Source: Glebionis coronaria
Lineage: Eukaryota; Streptophyta; Magnoliopsida; Asterales; Asteraceae
Assembly (NCBI GenBank): GCA_025667525.1
Contig: CM046875.1
Span: forward strand, 287,698,140-287,762,139
Length of the DNA stretch: 64,000 nt
Reading direction: 5' to 3'
Position numbers and translations under genes: made by a program. The notes below the pieces were generated by a model, which did not search any database, was not told the DNA's origin, and saw nothing but the letters and a program-made list of their open reading frames with translations. This document shows, piece after piece, positions 19,704 to 33,360 of this stretch; position 1 is the first letter of the stretch; each line of letters starts with the position of its first letter.

Positions 19704-20951
19704 CCCTGCATGATCAGAATCTGAATAGGCCGTTAGAAAGAAACTAGGTTCCCTCATATACCAGAGTCCCAAGTGAATGGTTTTCTTGAGGTACCGAAAG
19801 ATCCGTTTAACCTCCTTGAGGTGCTTTTCAGTGGGTCGTTCTTGATATCGTACACAATAACACGTAGCATGTGAAATATGAGGTCTGCTTGCTGTCAAGT
19901 ACATGAGGGAACCGATCATGAAAAGATATCTTGTTTGATCTATGTCATTTCCCTCCAAGTTAGCATCTAGCGATGTGGTTGATAATGGTGTTCCAACGGG
20001 GTCACATGAAGTCATACCATGCTTTTTGTTTATCTCTTGACAATACTTAGCTTGGTTTATAAAGATACCACTTGGGGATTGGTGAACTTGAATTCCTAGA
20101 AAGAATTTTAATTCGCCCATCATAGACATTTCAAATTTGTTGTGCATTACTTTTTCAAACCATTTTGAAAGTTTTGGGTTTATAGACCCGAAAATAATGT
20201 CATCAACATAAATTTGCACGAGCAAAATGTCATCCCCATATTTATAAGTGAACAGAGTTAGATCAATGGAACCTTTTGAGAAACCTTTGGATACCAGAAT
20301 TTTCGAGAGCTCGTCGTACCACGCCCTTGGAGCTTGCTTGAGTCCATATAGTGCCTTGTGGAGACGATACACCTTGTCAGGATAATGAGGATTGACGAAT
20401 CCTTCCAGCTGCGTGACATATACTTCTTCCTTCAAAGGACCATTAAGAAATGTCGTATTTACGTCCATTTGATAGACAATGAATCCCTTATGTGCAGCAT
20501 AAGCAAGGAAAATCCTGACCGCTTCCATACGAGCAACTGGTGCAAATTATTCGTCAAAATCAATTCCCTCTTTCTAGCCATACCCCTTAGCCACTAGCCT
20601 AGCTTTGTTCTTGATGATCGTGTTTTCTTCATCCATCTTGTTTTTCCAGATCCAATAGAGATTTAAAGGAATCACATCGTATGGTCTGTCAACAAGTTCC
20701 CAGACTTTAAGTCTTTCAAATTGTTGAAGTTCATCCGTCATCGATTCAATCCAATCATGATCAGCCATGGCTTCTTTGATGCTTTTTGGTTCAGTTGTAC
20801 TCACGGCGAGTGCAAACATACAAACATCGCTATCGGTGGCTAGTTGTCGTCTTGTACGAACAGGCTGTAAAAGGTTTCCAATTACTTGAACCAAAGGATG
20901 ATCTCGAGTCCAATGTTGTGTTGAAGGATATCGTTGGTAAAACATATGCAT
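19704..20951 (-). pseudogene. pol: Element E reverse transcriptase and start of RNase H
   Basis: Copia reverse transcriptase with the order [44 protein letters not shown] and the catalytic YVDD (near 20200). [14 protein letters not shown] and [13 protein letters not shown] follow. It runs into RNase H at AYSDSDHAG, where element G interrupts. Two stops near 20530-20575 split the frame (TAA in the DE-F stretch and TAG where CAG is expected). The remaining RNase H lies at 12508-13082. Confidence 0.93.
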
Positions 20952-21555
20952 ATTTGACGGATCAACATGGCAAGTTGAAGACTCTCCAGTCTCGTGTACC
21001 AGTGTACCGAATGGGTTGTGAAAATCGTCATCGTCAGATAATGCATCGTCTGCTTGATTTGTGTTCTCTGGAGCAATGACAGTAGTTGTGGATGTTGTAG
21101 GATCGATTTTTTAAGTGATATTCTGAGGGGGTAAACTACAGCAACCCGTGTTGAAGTAGATGAAGTTGTTTCCTTTTGTTGACGATGATCTGTATCATCA
21201 TTCTTATCATGAGTGACAGCGGAAGACTTTGATACAACATGTTTCTCCCCCGTGAAATATTCATCAAACATTGGTACATATAACATTTCCAACTCTTCAA
21301 GTGTCGTATCCAGTGTCATATCTGCTCTAGGAACATGTTCAGGAACCAGCTTTGAACTTGACGGTTCATTGATGTGGTCTTGAGTTCCGAGTTCCGTGCG
21401 GTTGTGCACAGAAGTCTTTTGTCGTTGTGGATCGGGACTTAAACTATTTTGTTCAAGTACCATTTCTTGCAACTCATCAAATCTGATATGAATAGTCTCG
21501 ACTATCAATTTTTTCTCTTGTTATACACTCTGTATCCCTTAGACTGAGTTGCATA
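20882..21555 (-). pseudogene. pol: Element E integrase-RT spacer
   Basis: A weakly conserved acidic/Ser-rich linker follows the integrase C-terminus and leads to RT, with TIHIRFDELQEM near its start. Such a linker is usual in Sirevirus pol. The frame is broken from the integrase side by a TGA near 21557 and shifts before RT, near 21130. No catalytic motif is expected here. Confidence 0.75.
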
Positions 21556-22780
21556 TCACACTAAAATGCATGCATCACCTTTCTCTTTCATCTTGTCCAG
21601 ATTTTCACCATCTCGAATAATGTAACACGTACATCCAAAAACATGAAGGTGTTTGAGTGAAGGTTTGCGATCATTAATTATGTGATATGGTGTCTTTTCG
21701 TGTCTTGGGATAATTAAGGAACGGTTTTGTGTGTAGCATGCGGTTGACACGGCTTTGGCCCAAAATAATAGTGGTAGTTTTGAAGCAGATAATAATGTTC
21801 GAGCAGCCTCAACTAAAGTACGATTTCGTCTTACAACAACTCCGTTTTGTTCAGGTGTTCGAGCAATAGATGTTTCATGTTCAATCCCTTCAGCTTCAAA
21901 ATATTGCTTCAGAGTTGAATTCAAGAATTATGTGCCTCTGTCAGTACGTACCACTTTTACTTGAGCTTGAAGACCACGTTGTATCAACTTAAGGAAGTTA
22001 ATGAGAACCTCGGGTGTTTCATCCTTGGACCTTAATAAGAGGGTCCACGTGTACCTTGAGTAGTCATCGATAATTACTATAACATATTTCTTCCCATTGA
22101 TGGTTTGAACACGCATGGGGCCACACAGATCTATATGAAGAAGATCTAACCGTCCTTTAGAGCTTGGTGTAGTATTTGTCTTGAAACTACTCCGTTTATC
22201 TTTACAAATCTCACAAGAAGAACAAATATGATCTTTGATGAATTTCAAGTTAGGAAGGCCTCGCACGATATCTTTCTTGGAAAGCAAGTTGATGGTATCA
22301 AAGTTAAGATGAGATAAACTTTGATGCCATAACCAAGCTTGAGTCGTAGAAGCTTTAGCCATAAAACAGATTGGAGTTGAAGATGTGGAGTCTTGTAGTG
22401 AAATGATGTAGAAATCAGTACCCTTTGAACCGGTAAGTAAGTCATTCCCATCATAATCACGAACAAAACATGTCTTCTTTCTGAAAGCAACCTCCAAATT
22501 TGCATCACAGAATTGACCAACCGAGAAAAGATTGTGATTGAGCCCTTCAACGTAGTAAACCCTTTTTATTGTGATATTCCCCTGAACCAAGTCTCCATAT
22601 CCTAGGATCGGTGCAAATTGATCATTTCTAAATCGGACCGTACCCAGGAACTTCTCCACAAAGTTAATTAGAAGCTTGAGATTCCCTATCATGTGCTTCG
22701 TGCATCCAGAGTCCAATATGAAGAGAATTTTTTTGAGCACCTGTAGAAGAATTAGAACACGATGGATCATTTGCTAAATT
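21556..22780 (-). pseudogene. pol: Element E protease and integrase
   Basis: Protease begins with the active-site LDSGCTKHMIG near 22720 and is followed by the integrase zinc-binding domain (WLWHQSLSHLNF and CSSCEICK). The core follows: the first Asp in HIDLCGPMRV, IIDDYSRYTWTLLLRSKDE, the second Asp in VRTDRGT and the Glu region in EQNGVVVRRNRTLVEAARTL. A TAA near 21926 splits the core, and the expected Glu after the second Asp is part of that change. Domain order protease-integrase-RT-RNase H is diagnostic for Ty1/copia. Confidence 0.93.
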
Positions 22781-24315
22781 GGATTCCATGTTAGTTGTGA
22801 TGTCGGATTCATTAGTTTCCCTAGTTTCATCACTTAGAGGCACACTAACGTACGTAGTCACATTTTATGTCCTAACCTTAGACATTCATTTATATCCTGG
22901 AGGACATTGATTAGCAAACCACCATTTCCAAGACTTGCTAGCAGACTCATATAATTCCCTAATTCTGCTTCTAGTGGTCTTAGTGGTGGAGTCTGATGCA
23001 ATACTTTTCTCAAGGGGGGGGGGGTTACACCAGGATTGTTCACTTTGCGTTTGGGTTTTCTAGCACTAATAGGCATCGCAGTTTGCTTCTTAGTTCTAGT
23101 AGCTACGCTTTTGACATTATTTGAAACACACAAAGCATTATTGGCATTAGCACACTTTCCATATTTCACACAAACAAACTTAGCATTCAAAGCATTCAAA
23201 GTCGAATCATTCAAATCATCATTACACGCAATTATAGATGTTTTATTCTTAGAAACATTAAAAACCCTAGGGTGGTCTTCTACTGTCTTCATCTTCCCTT
23301 GACTTTTTTTTTGACAAACCTTTTCATGCATGCAAGTGCTCTTAAGCTGAGGCCGGCTAACACTATCAGTGGGGACTACTCCTATAGTAAAAGACACACG
23401 TCTGTTAGTGTTTCTAGAAGTCTGAGGTGATTGACTTTCTATGTTGTGTGTGGGTTTGGTGACCAATCTATACATCCCTGGTTTAACCACATTTGTGTTC
23501 TTACTGCTTTGTGATCGAATATGTGTTTTGGGAGTTTTTTGTGAAACCTATCCTTCCTATCCGTCTTGGGGACAAACCCAGGTTTTGCAAATGCAAAGTT
23601 AGAGAAAACAGATGGTTTTCCCAAGACAGAGGGTCTAGTCACTTTGTGCGCATTGGGTTGTCTTAAAACAGGTTTCTTAACACTAGGTTCCACTATTTTC
23701 CCACCCATCTTAGCAACGAGTTTTTCAACTCTGCTATCGCTATTTCCCTGTCTTGTAACTGAGCTTTCAACTCTTTAATTTCCAGACTCTTTTCATTCAT
23801 TTCTCTACACATTTGGGAAAGTTTTTCTTGCAATTTATTATCATGTGGAAAACTTCCTATGTCTTTTTGCAAAGCAAGTTCAAGAGAATGACAATGTTTT
23901 TGAAAGAAATCAGTTTTGTGTTGAAGTAACTCAAAAGCCTTTTTATCAACATTTCCTTTACGTTTCGAAAGATCAAGTTCAAGACGCTCACATGCTTTGA
24001 TCTTATCAAGATATTTGCATGCAACATTAGAATATTCATCGATATCAGCACAAGATTGAAGAGTAACACACAAAATATATTTGGAGAGACATTCTTCTAA
24101 GAATAGATCATATTCGTTTGAAAAATCAGATTTGTCATTTTGAAGTTCATCAATTGCTTTTTCAAGAGACTCAACATATTTCAAATCATCGTACATTTCA
24201 GACCGAATCAATTTTTCGAACTCAAGAACATTTTCTTTGATTATCTTAGTATTCGGTATATTAAAGTTCTTTCACAAGAACAGTTATGTCGTGAGGAATC
24301 TCTGTTTTCCACTTA
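22781..24315 (-). pseudogene. gag: Element E distal gag extension with coiled coil
   Basis: Several overlapping open pieces encode a Lys/Ser-rich tail before protease (PKRKVNNPG region, 22858-23708). Ahead of it is a long coiled coil (23693-24211) with heptad patterns such as LEKAIDELQNDKSDF and LEIKELKAQLQDREIAIAELKNSLL. From memory this gag extension is typical of Asteraceae Sireviruses. The frame runs into the D insertion at 24316 and resumes at 60202. An 11-base G run at 23014-23024 may be one site of frame loss. Confidence 0.78.
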
Positions 24316-24320
24316 TCTTT

Positions 24321-24822
24321 TTTTGATCCCAAACTTAGATCGATTTAGCTTGTGTAAACGAGATTAAATCAATTAAACACGTAGAGAAACTTTGTTGTGT
24401 ATAAAATAATTCAAGTATTATGCGGAATTAATACTCAAACAAGAACACACAAACAATGTAAACCTAACTTTCACTGGATTGATAAAACAAACTTGCGTAC
24501 AATGAAAGTGTAAAACGTATATCAAACATAAACCTAAAGGCCTCCTTTTATAGAAATAAGGAGCCTTGTACAAGAGTCTACGTATCAGCTATTTTAGGTA
24601 AAGATAAACATAGAAAATACATTGTTGATCATATCTTTACTAGAAACAAACTAGAAACATAATACGTGTAGACTAAGTCTTTTATCAGTGCTTGACTTCA
24701 TCCTATCAACGCTTGACATCTTACTGTCAATGCTTGTCCTGTCAACGCTTGTTTTCTTCTTGTCAGCGTCCCAATTGCTCTTGTCAACGCCTAAGTGTAC
24801 TGGCTACATTTTATTCCCAAAA
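24321..24822 (-). repeat. Element D 3' LTR
   Basis: 502 bp, same length as the 5' LTR. On the minus strand it starts TTTTGGGAATAAAATG (5' LTR: TGTTGGGAAT) and ends GGGATCAAAA (5' LTR: GGGATCAACA). A TATA box (24545-24552) sits inside an inverted repeat spanning 24537-24567. Four copies of the GCGYTGACA motif lie in U3 (24700-24790). A purine tract AGGGGATGAT borders it on the internal side. Confidence 0.93.
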
Positions 24823-24875
24823 ATCATCCCCTAAACTTGATATCTACTCTTAGTAATCAAGTTTCTAAATAAAAA

Positions 24876-27800
24876 CTAAGAACTAGGAGGATTCTTACAA
24901 ATCTTATCAAATTGGTAATAAACATGCCTAATCAAATCTTTGGCCACGTCACTTGAGTAGTCAATCTCCAGCTGTGTTGTCTTCATCTTTTCCAAAACTT
25001 CTTTGGACATGGGATACTCAGCATTCACAAGAAGATACTCAGAAAACTTTGTAGAGCTCAAATGATACACACCAGCTGCTGAATACAAACGCCATTTAAG
25101 TCCACTGATATCATCCTCAAGATCCTTCCAAACAGGAGCTTCTTCTTTTGGTGCACACATTCTCTTGAATGTTGACCAAAGCTTTATTCCATTGACTGAA
25201 GTAGGTGCTTCAGTCTCAGCAAGAACCTCCAAAGGTCTGCCAAGTCTTCCCTATCCATACTTGTAAATAGAGACATAAGAGTAGTAAAAGTGTGTACCTC
25301 TTTCCCATATCTGCCAATCATCTAAAACCCACTTGCATCTTCTTCATAGCTAATGATAGGGTTTCTAGCATCAAGAGGTAACACTTGTACCATATCTGAA
25401 GCTTCCATGGGTGAGAGCTTAATGCTCCTTCTAATAACAGCTTCACTAGGATTCACTTTATTCAAATCTTTAGGGAACTCAAATGGAACTCCCTTCTTCA
25501 ATGGCCTTGGAACAATCATAGCCTTTTAAATCTCCATCTCTCCTGCAAGTTCTTCTTTCCTTTCATCTGAAAGAAGTCTAATAGTGTTCATCTCTTGCAC
25601 TCTTTCCCAAATAGGATAAGCCTTATACTCTAATTCTTCAAAGGACAATCCTTGCAATTTCTAAAAATTCCATCCTGTTTGATGACATTTGAGCAACATG
25701 TAATAAAGCTCCCTCCTATCTCTCTTCAATAGTGAGAAAACTTTGCTAGCCTTATGCTTCAGAATTACCTTGCAATCTCTTTAAACTCTTAGAAGAATCT
25801 TCAAACCCCAAATTTGATCTGAAATTGTCGTATCTGGATTCTCCATAACCTTATTCTCCCAAGCATGGTACATCTGAGCAACTTCTGGCATATCATAATC
25901 TACCTGCATTTTTAACTCTAAAAGTTTCTCCCTTGCCAACTCATCACCATATTCAAGTCTTTCTGGTTCTTTAATTATCATAATACTTGAATCTGAACTT
26001 TCATCATTACTTCCTTCTTGCTCCTCAGAAGTAACTACAAATGGTGACTCACCAACCTTCTTCTTCTCTTGTTCCATAAGTTGTGCAGCCAACTTTGAAT
26101 CAAACTCTAGTTGAGCTGCATCCTTGGGAACCTCTGCTTCTACCATGATTCCTTTACCCTTATCTAACGGATCAATGATGGGTAAAGATGATGATGGTAC
26201 CTGTGAAGACACTTCCTTGATGATAGCTGATGACTGGAATACATCAACCATATTCGCAGGTCTATCAACGTTCAAATCCTGTGTGTCAACGCCAAACTTA
26301 CTCTTGTCAGCGCTTGGTGTGTCAGCGTCAAAAATCTGCTTGTCAACGCTCACCTTACTTTTGTCAGCGCTTCTTGTGAACTACTCCATCATTACTGTAA
26401 AGGATAAGTTCAAATTTGTAGGACTAACCAAAGATACATCAAAACCTGGTTGCTTCTTCAACTCAGTAAGAGCTTCAGCCACACCCAAAGATTGTCCACC
26501 ATATGATCCTTGCCACTCAAATTAATTGGCTCTGTAGCAGCTTCATGTGAGCCTTTATCACTCAAATTAACAGGCTCTGTAGCAGCTTCATCCCCTTTGT
26601 AAGAATCCTCCCATGATGAAAGAACTCTTGTCTGCCTTCTCCTAGATTCAGCAGTTTCTAAGACAACAATCATCTCCCTCAATTACTTGAGTTCAAGGCC
26701 TTGGGTAGAGACAGTATGTACCAGGTCTGCATTTTGCTTTTACAAGCTAATGCAGACAGCCGTCAATTCCAACATTGTATATGGTTACAATCTGTCCTCC
26801 TCTAAAGTGTGTATTTGACCTCCCAAAGTAGAGTCATGGGGCATGGATGAGGTCTTAAAGATGTTAGGACTGACTTGGCCTGCATCTAAGCGAGTACCAA
26901 TAGTCCCAGCCTCATCCATATCACGAACCACACTTGTGGTGGTGGTTCTCTCTAAAACATGGCTACGACCACTAGAGGAGAACACTCCAGTAGTCCTTGG
27001 GCATTTTACGAACCTAAATTCAGGGGGTGTGGAAGTTGATGTGGATTGGGTGGTAGCTTAAAGGTTAAGGGGTGTTTGGGTCTGTTGTAGAAAGGTGTCA
27101 ACGTCTGGATTTGAAGTATCAACGCCAACATTTAATGTGTCAGCGTTGAAGGGATCTTGGTCAAGTTCCATGTGTTGAGGTGAAGGAGACAGTTGAGGCA
27201 ATGGTTGTGGGTCAGGTTGAGGTTGTGCTGCTGCAATAACAGCAAGCATGGCTTGGGTAAAGGGCAAGTCTCTGTGAGGGGGTGAATTCATCTTACTAAA
27301 AATAGCTTTCTTTTGCATAGGGATCGTATAAAAATCATCATGATCCCTGGTGCAATACCTTTGCTCATCAAAAATCGTTTGTAAAAATCTTGGGTAAGCC
27401 AAAGTCATATTATTACCCTTGTTTTTACACATGCCATCAAAAATCAGTTTAGAAAAATTTTACTTTTGCCCATTTGTAATACACACAATTGCACTAGCAA
27501 TAGATCTGTTAATTTCATTATGTGCAGTACATTTGGGACTCAAACATTGAAGGATGACATGTATTAAGTACTTCCAAGATGGGGGGAATTCTTGTTTATT
27601 ATATTTATTTAAAGTACCCTCTTTAGGGAAAGGATACCCCAAAGCTTGAAGTCTTTGTTCTATCTCACCAATGGGAAGAGTGGTTATACCATCTGCATCA
27701 TTAAGATGCAAAGCCTGACGAACCAAGGCTTCAGTAACCACCCATGAACGCCCATGGACAATAGTTGTTAATGTAGTCACATAATTAAGTGTTGAGGAAC

Positions 27801-28005
27801 TTATAGTGTTCTAAAACTGTTTAATATGAGTGACAGGGATGAGAGGAGCATGAGAAAGAGCATACCGTAATGGAGATGCATTCAAATACGCCACCATCTG
27901 GGTGTATTGAGGAAACAGAGCATCATCAGCCTCCAAATAAGCAATCATATTATGCTGACTTCTAAATCCCAATACCAAGTCACTTGGTTTAAACTTAGGC
28001 GCCAT
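24876..28005 (-). pseudogene. Element D env-like (third) ORF, broken
   Basis: An extra ORF between RNase H and the 3' LTR, as in Sireviruses, starts with ATG at 28005 (MAPKFKPSDLVLGF). Its N-terminal third has a conserved-looking domain (SWKYLIHVILQCLSPK, 27460-27780). Next come a Pro/Gln-rich stretch, repeated V/A-D-T/K motifs, a region matching the coiled coil of F, and acidic C-terminal blocks (25781-26353, 24876-25232). The C-terminal two thirds match 61934-63988 of F. I see no clear signal peptide or membrane segment, so env-like is a positional name only. At least seven stops or frame changes interrupt it. Confidence 0.8.
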
Positions 28006-29191
28006 TGATGTAGAAAGCTGTTTGTGAAAGATTATAAAAGATGAATTATAGGAGAAAAGTTGTTAGACAAGAATATGAGAGTACCCTGTTTAAAAGAAGG
28101 AGCCAAATTTATAGGAGTGATAGGCACATGTGATTGATCAAAAATGAGGCAAGTATTTTTCAAAATATAATGATGAAAATATTGAAAAGAAAATAAGTTA
28201 TCTTGTGCATTAATTAAAAGTTATCAACTCCCCAAATTACGGCGCCAATTTTCGTCAAAAATAACAACTGGGTAGGACCCAATGAGTGTCAACGGTCAAA
28301 AATAACCCCTCAACGCCCAACGGCTATATTCTTGTCAACGTTGGTAAAAGCTATGTCAAAGTCTAAAATGGTCACAACAACGTTTGGAAATATATCTGTC
28401 AACGTCCAAAAATAAAAATACTAAAAATGAAAAAGGACCTTAACAAAGTAATTTATCCTAGTGAAGATAACCTATAAACTGAAAATTACCATAGGGTGAC
28501 AAGCACTGTCCAATCATGCACACTTGCTTATGCAAGATAGACATAACATTCCTCTAGTGTTCCTTACTAACCAAGGTTCTTAACAGTGAAGTTATCTCAT
28601 AAAACCCCTTGTAACTTCCCAGGTAAGCCCAATATAAATCATACCCAAGTCTCCCAACAGACCACTCCCAATTCTAGGCCAAAAAGTCTTGGCAGCATAC
28701 ATAGTATATCAACTTTGCATGCTACAGTGCCTCATGAGATAGTAAACTAAATCATACTCACCAGTGGACACAATCTAGAATTATGATAAGAGTATTATAA
28801 GAACACCCAAAAAGTCCTAAAAGGTTCCTAAACCTCCCCTTAAATTATGATACAAAAGTTGTCAAAAAAATATGCATGTAAATAAAAATTTATGTCAAGA
28901 TAGGAATATAAATATTCCAACCATTATCAATAAATTGAAACATGCTCCAATAATGCTCCAAGAATCCATAAGCAACTCTGTATCCAATGGTACAATGCTA
29001 ACAACGCCTGCACAATAAGATCAAAAACCACAAAACTAACATGTTGCTGACAACGTCATGATAACACTTATCAGCGTTAAGATAACCTTTGTCAGCGTTA
29101 GACAAATAAAGTGGAAAATCTAATTTCACATAAAGACCAATAACAATGCATATCCTGTACATACTTTTACACTATGATCCCAAAACACATA
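28006..29191 (-). other. Element D spacer between pol and env-like ORF
   Basis: No ORF is supportable. The spacer is AT-rich and carries at least seven copies of the GCGYTGACA-type motif, in clusters near 28288-28415 and 29049-29100, in the same orientation as in the LTR. A GGCGCC followed by AATTTGGGGAG-like sequence (28228-28252, minus strand) resembles a tRNA-Asp primer site only superficially. Confidence 0.6.
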
Positions 29192-29918
29192 TTAAGTGAG
29201 ATTGATCATTCCAATACTTGTTACCAAGTATTGAAATCTTCCAGTATCAAAAGGTTTAGTCAATAAATCAGACACATTCTCTTCTGTGTCAACCCTATCT
29301 GGTTGTATTAAACCTTTTTCAAAATAATCTCTTATAAAATGATGTCTAATTTCTATGTGTTTTGTTTTAGAGTGATGTACAGGATTTTTAATAATGCATA
29401 AAGTGTTGTTATTGTCTACAAAAATCTTGGTATGCATGAAATTATACCCATAATCCAACAGCTAGTTCTGAATCCATAAGACTTGTCCACAACAAGCAGC
29501 TGCTGCAACATACTCTGCTTCAGTTGTAGAATTGGCCACCACTGTTTGTTTCTTGCATTGCCAAGATATCAATCTACTCCCAAGAAACTGGCATCCACCA
29601 GTTGTGGATTTTCTATCAAATTTGTCACCACCATAATCACTGTCTGAATATGCAATAAGCTCCAATGGTGAATCTTTTGGATACCATAATCCCAGGTCTG
29701 GATAACATCTAAGGTATCTAAACATCCTCTTGACAGCATGAAGATGACATTCTTTTGGAGTCACTTGATGACGTGCACATGCACACACAACAAACATAAT
29801 GTCAGGTCTTGAAGCTGTGAGATACATCAATGAACCAATCATTGACCTATAGTGCCTGACATCCACTTCTTTTCCATATCCAACTTTTCCCCAAGGGTGT
29901 TCTCTATCCATAGGAGTG
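29192..29918 (-). pseudogene. pol: Element D RNase H and end of RT
   Basis: The stretch begins at the C junction and continues the RT frame from 53947. It shows [17 protein letters not shown], the RNase H start ELIAYSDSDYGGDK, KSTTGGCQFLG, WQCKKQTVVANSTTEAEYVA and HHFIRDYFEKGLI. A TAG at 29459-29461 replaces a Gln codon (CAG to TAG). The target duplication GAGTG (29914-29918) overlaps the ASTPMD region of the protein. Confidence 0.92.
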
Positions 29919-32900
29919 TGATGAGACTGCTTTTATACATAGTCTCATCGTCCAAATCGAGCTTAAAATGCATAAAATATCATTAAAACTGCCAAATATA
30001 TGCTCGTGTTTGTTGCTTGTGTATTTTAGGTACGGATATTAAGGAAATGAAAAAAAGGTCACAAGAATCTTTCAAAAACGAACACGGGAAACGAAGCCGC
30101 ACAATGAACCGGGCCCAAATCTAGAATTTCCAAAAATGACCTTGAAGAATTGAAGAAAGTCAAGTTTGGTCCCTCATCTTTGAAGACTTGTCACTTTAGG
30201 CCCTTGTATATCTCAAATATTACAAGTGGGTCCTTAAAGTTTCAAGATATTTCTTATTCAGCCCTTGAAGAATGAAGAAAGTACAAAAGAAGCCCTTGGA
30301 ACAAGTTGTTGTGCCAAAATTGACAAAATGGCAAACTTAAAAACAAAGGGAAATGAAGTTGTTGCTGTATAATATAAAGTGAAGGGAGTATGAAAGTTTA
30401 GGGACCATTTCTGCCAGACACTCTAACTCACACCAGCCTATCATCCATCCACATCATCCCACTCCACCAATCACTCCTCACCACCTCACCAATCCCATCC
30501 CAGTCATACCCCACTCACGGTTTATTTAATTAAACCAGGGTCAACTCAGTCAAACCCCATAATTTCCCTCTAAACACATTTTTTAAATAAAACTTACCCC
30601 AAACCGGATCTAAACCCCTTCTAATATCCTCCCAAGAACACATAAACCCTAATCCCAATTACCTATCAAACCAAAGGGTTTTTGGTTGTTAGTTTCCAGA
30701 AAGATGATTAACCCTACACTAAACCAATCCCCCAACCCAGATTCTTTTCACAACATACCCATGTGACTGTAGGGACCTCCCCTGCACGTCACTTTCCTCC
30801 TCAAAACCTAAAACCGACAAGATGAACGTCCCTGATTCTTTTACTTGGTCCCAAAGGTTGAATGAACGCACAAGATTACCCTTACAGCTTGCACATCACT
30901 CTCCATGGACAGAGATCACATGAAGGCCAATTTTGACCAAGATTCGTCTAAGGGCAAGACTGGAAATTTGAAGATTAGGGTTTAAGCATTTGTATATTCT
31001 ATTCAAGTATCTAGAATCATCTATGAACGCCTATAAAAGGCACTAGGATTTTTCATTTTTCCTTGTTCCAGATTTTTACTCAATTTTATTGTAATCCCTT
31101 TTTAAGTAATGAAAGTTGGTATTTTATAAAATTGTAATTCCTTTTCTTGGTTAAAAGTTGGTATTAAATGAGCAAAAATCTAAGTTCCATTGACATTTCT
31201 CAAACATTTTGTGTTTGAAGTTTTCAGCAAAAGGTTTCTGAAAATTTGATTTTTTTTGGTAAAATCCTGTTCTAATTTGGTTGTCCAAGTTTGTCAGTTT
31301 GATTGTGTAAGTGATTTCAAAGGAAAGAATTTAAGGAAGTTTTCTGAAAATTTTGTGAAAGAAGGTTTAAAAGGTTTCAGAAATCAGAAATTGCATTTGG
31401 TGCTTGTTCATTGATCTTAGCAGGTTTCATTGGAGCTTGCTTGTTTAGTCCAAGGATCTGCACAGACCCGGGTCTGTTTGGAGGTGGCTAAGCAGCCATT
31501 GAGGGACCTGGATGTAGGTCCCTCTAGGTAAAAATCTTGTCCTTGTTTTCAGTTTTAAAAAGATTTGTGATTTGGTATGATTTTTGTGCAAGTATTGAAG
31601 TGACTGTTTCTTTTGGTTTGATTATGCTCTCTAGTGCTTGTTATGCATGTCTAGGTAGATTAGAATCATTTTGGGTGTGATTTAAAAGCTTTTGGTTTGG
31701 TAAAATTGGTTTTCAGTTTTAAAGGGGTGTTTGGATTAAGGTTCAAATAGGGTCTAATGATATAAGACTTGTTTGAAACCTGTCTAAATACACTAATTAT
31801 GTGGTCATTAGGTTATATGTTAGTTTAGCTTTAATATTGATAAGTTTTAAATCAGTTTGCATGTTAAAATTTGGCCATATAGCATAAAATAAGAAAAATG
31901 CCTTGATTGACTGTTCTTGTTGAAATTTGTGCCTCAAACTTTGTAATCTGCTAGGGTAGGGTATTAAGCAGGGTTGGTAATCATTTGTATGCCATGTGTT
32001 TAGCTTGATTGCAAGATTTAAGCACTTGAATCTCATTTTTGTGCATGTAATCTTTTGTTACTGTTCATCAGAAACATTAAGGGCTTAATCAGAAACTTTT
32101 GTGCCATTTTGTGCTTGATTCTTGCTAGTAATTTGTGTGTTTTTGTGTTTACATTGACTCCTTATACTCAACTGAGTATAAGGGTGCCTTATTGTCCAAA
32201 ACAAGCACTCACAATAAGCTTTCCTAAGCTTATTGCTTTCTGACCAAGAAATTACACTAGCAGTGGGAACTCCTTTCCCACTGGTAGCACAATTTTTACC
32301 ACTGCTAAGCAAACAGACAAAAGTCCAGTCACATGTCACTATCACATTTCTGATTTTTGTCTTTAGTGCACTAAAATTGGAATTAGAGTTTCAAATTTGT
32401 TTCAGTATTTTTGTAATTTTATTTTTGATTTTTCTGATTAATTAGATTTTTATTTACTGTTCATTTTATATTTTTTAGATTAAATAGCATTTTTAATTAA
32501 CTTTTTATATTTCTGTTTTTGGCATTTAGTGCCAAAAATACTTATTTTTCAGTTTAAACAATTTTTATAGATTAGGGAAAACATTTTAAGATTTTTAGTT
32601 AAAAAAATTTTTACTGTTCATCTTTCAATTATTTTTTATAATTAATTTAGTTTAATTAGGGTTTTATATTAAACTGTTTTTGTCTTTTAGTGGTAAATTT
32701 ATTATTTTTCAAACTTTTTCAATTTTCTACTGTTCATTAGAGTAAATTAGGATTTTTAAAAGTGTCAACTTATTTTTAGCATTATTTTATTATTTTTTAT
32801 AATTATTTTAGTTTAAAAATAGTTTTTAGTGATTTAAAAATAGAAAAATAGTTTTTAAAAATTAGGAAAAATACTTTTTAGTCTTTAGATAATATAAGTA

Positions 32901-33360
32901 AGTTATTTGTTCAATAAAATCATATTTTGGACATTTTGATTAATTATATTTAATTTTAGGGCTTTAATTAGCATTTAAAATTGAATATTTAATTAATAAA
33001 AGGTTTTAAAATATTTTTATTGGATTTTTATTCTTATTTATATTATTTTAGACTACTTTTAGCTTTTAATTAATTTTTAGGTTTAAAATTTTTAATTTTG
33101 TAGTTTTTTTACGGTTTTACGTGAACGCCTTTTCGTCTTAGCTCGATCCGTCTTCGTAACCGTCATTTCTTTCTTATTTCTATTTTTATTTTTATCAATA
33201 TAATCACAAACATTAATCAATTCATTACACAACACACTAGCCTCCTCGAGAACGAACTCACTTCATTTTTTGGTCATTCACACACGGTTTTCCTAAATCG
33301 TCGTGCCTACTTGCCCTATTTTGTCATCCTTTTCCTAAAGGGTACAAAAACATTACATCA
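29919..33360 (+). repeat. Element C 5' LTR
   Basis: 3442 bp from TGATGAGACTGC to ACATTACATCA, unusually long. A 9-bp stem GATGAGACT/AGTCTCATC lies at the very 5' edge (29920-29949). A TATA box TATAAAA (31032-31038), flanked by GCC/GGC, predicts a start near 31065, leaving an AT-rich leader of more than 2 kb in the LTR. Small ORFs here recur in the 3' LTR simply because the LTR is duplicated; I do not regard them as genes. Confidence 0.93.

Noticed and set aside
28228..28252. GGCGCC followed by AATTTGGGGAG as a second (tRNA-Asp-like) primer site in D
   Set aside because: Only the first seven bases match tRNA-Asp, there is no LTR edge beside it, and it lies in the middle of the element.
30400..31030. 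CA-rich stretch with short peptides as a possible host exon
   Set aside because: It is inside C's LTR, present in both LTR copies, and has no sustained reading frame or splice structure.
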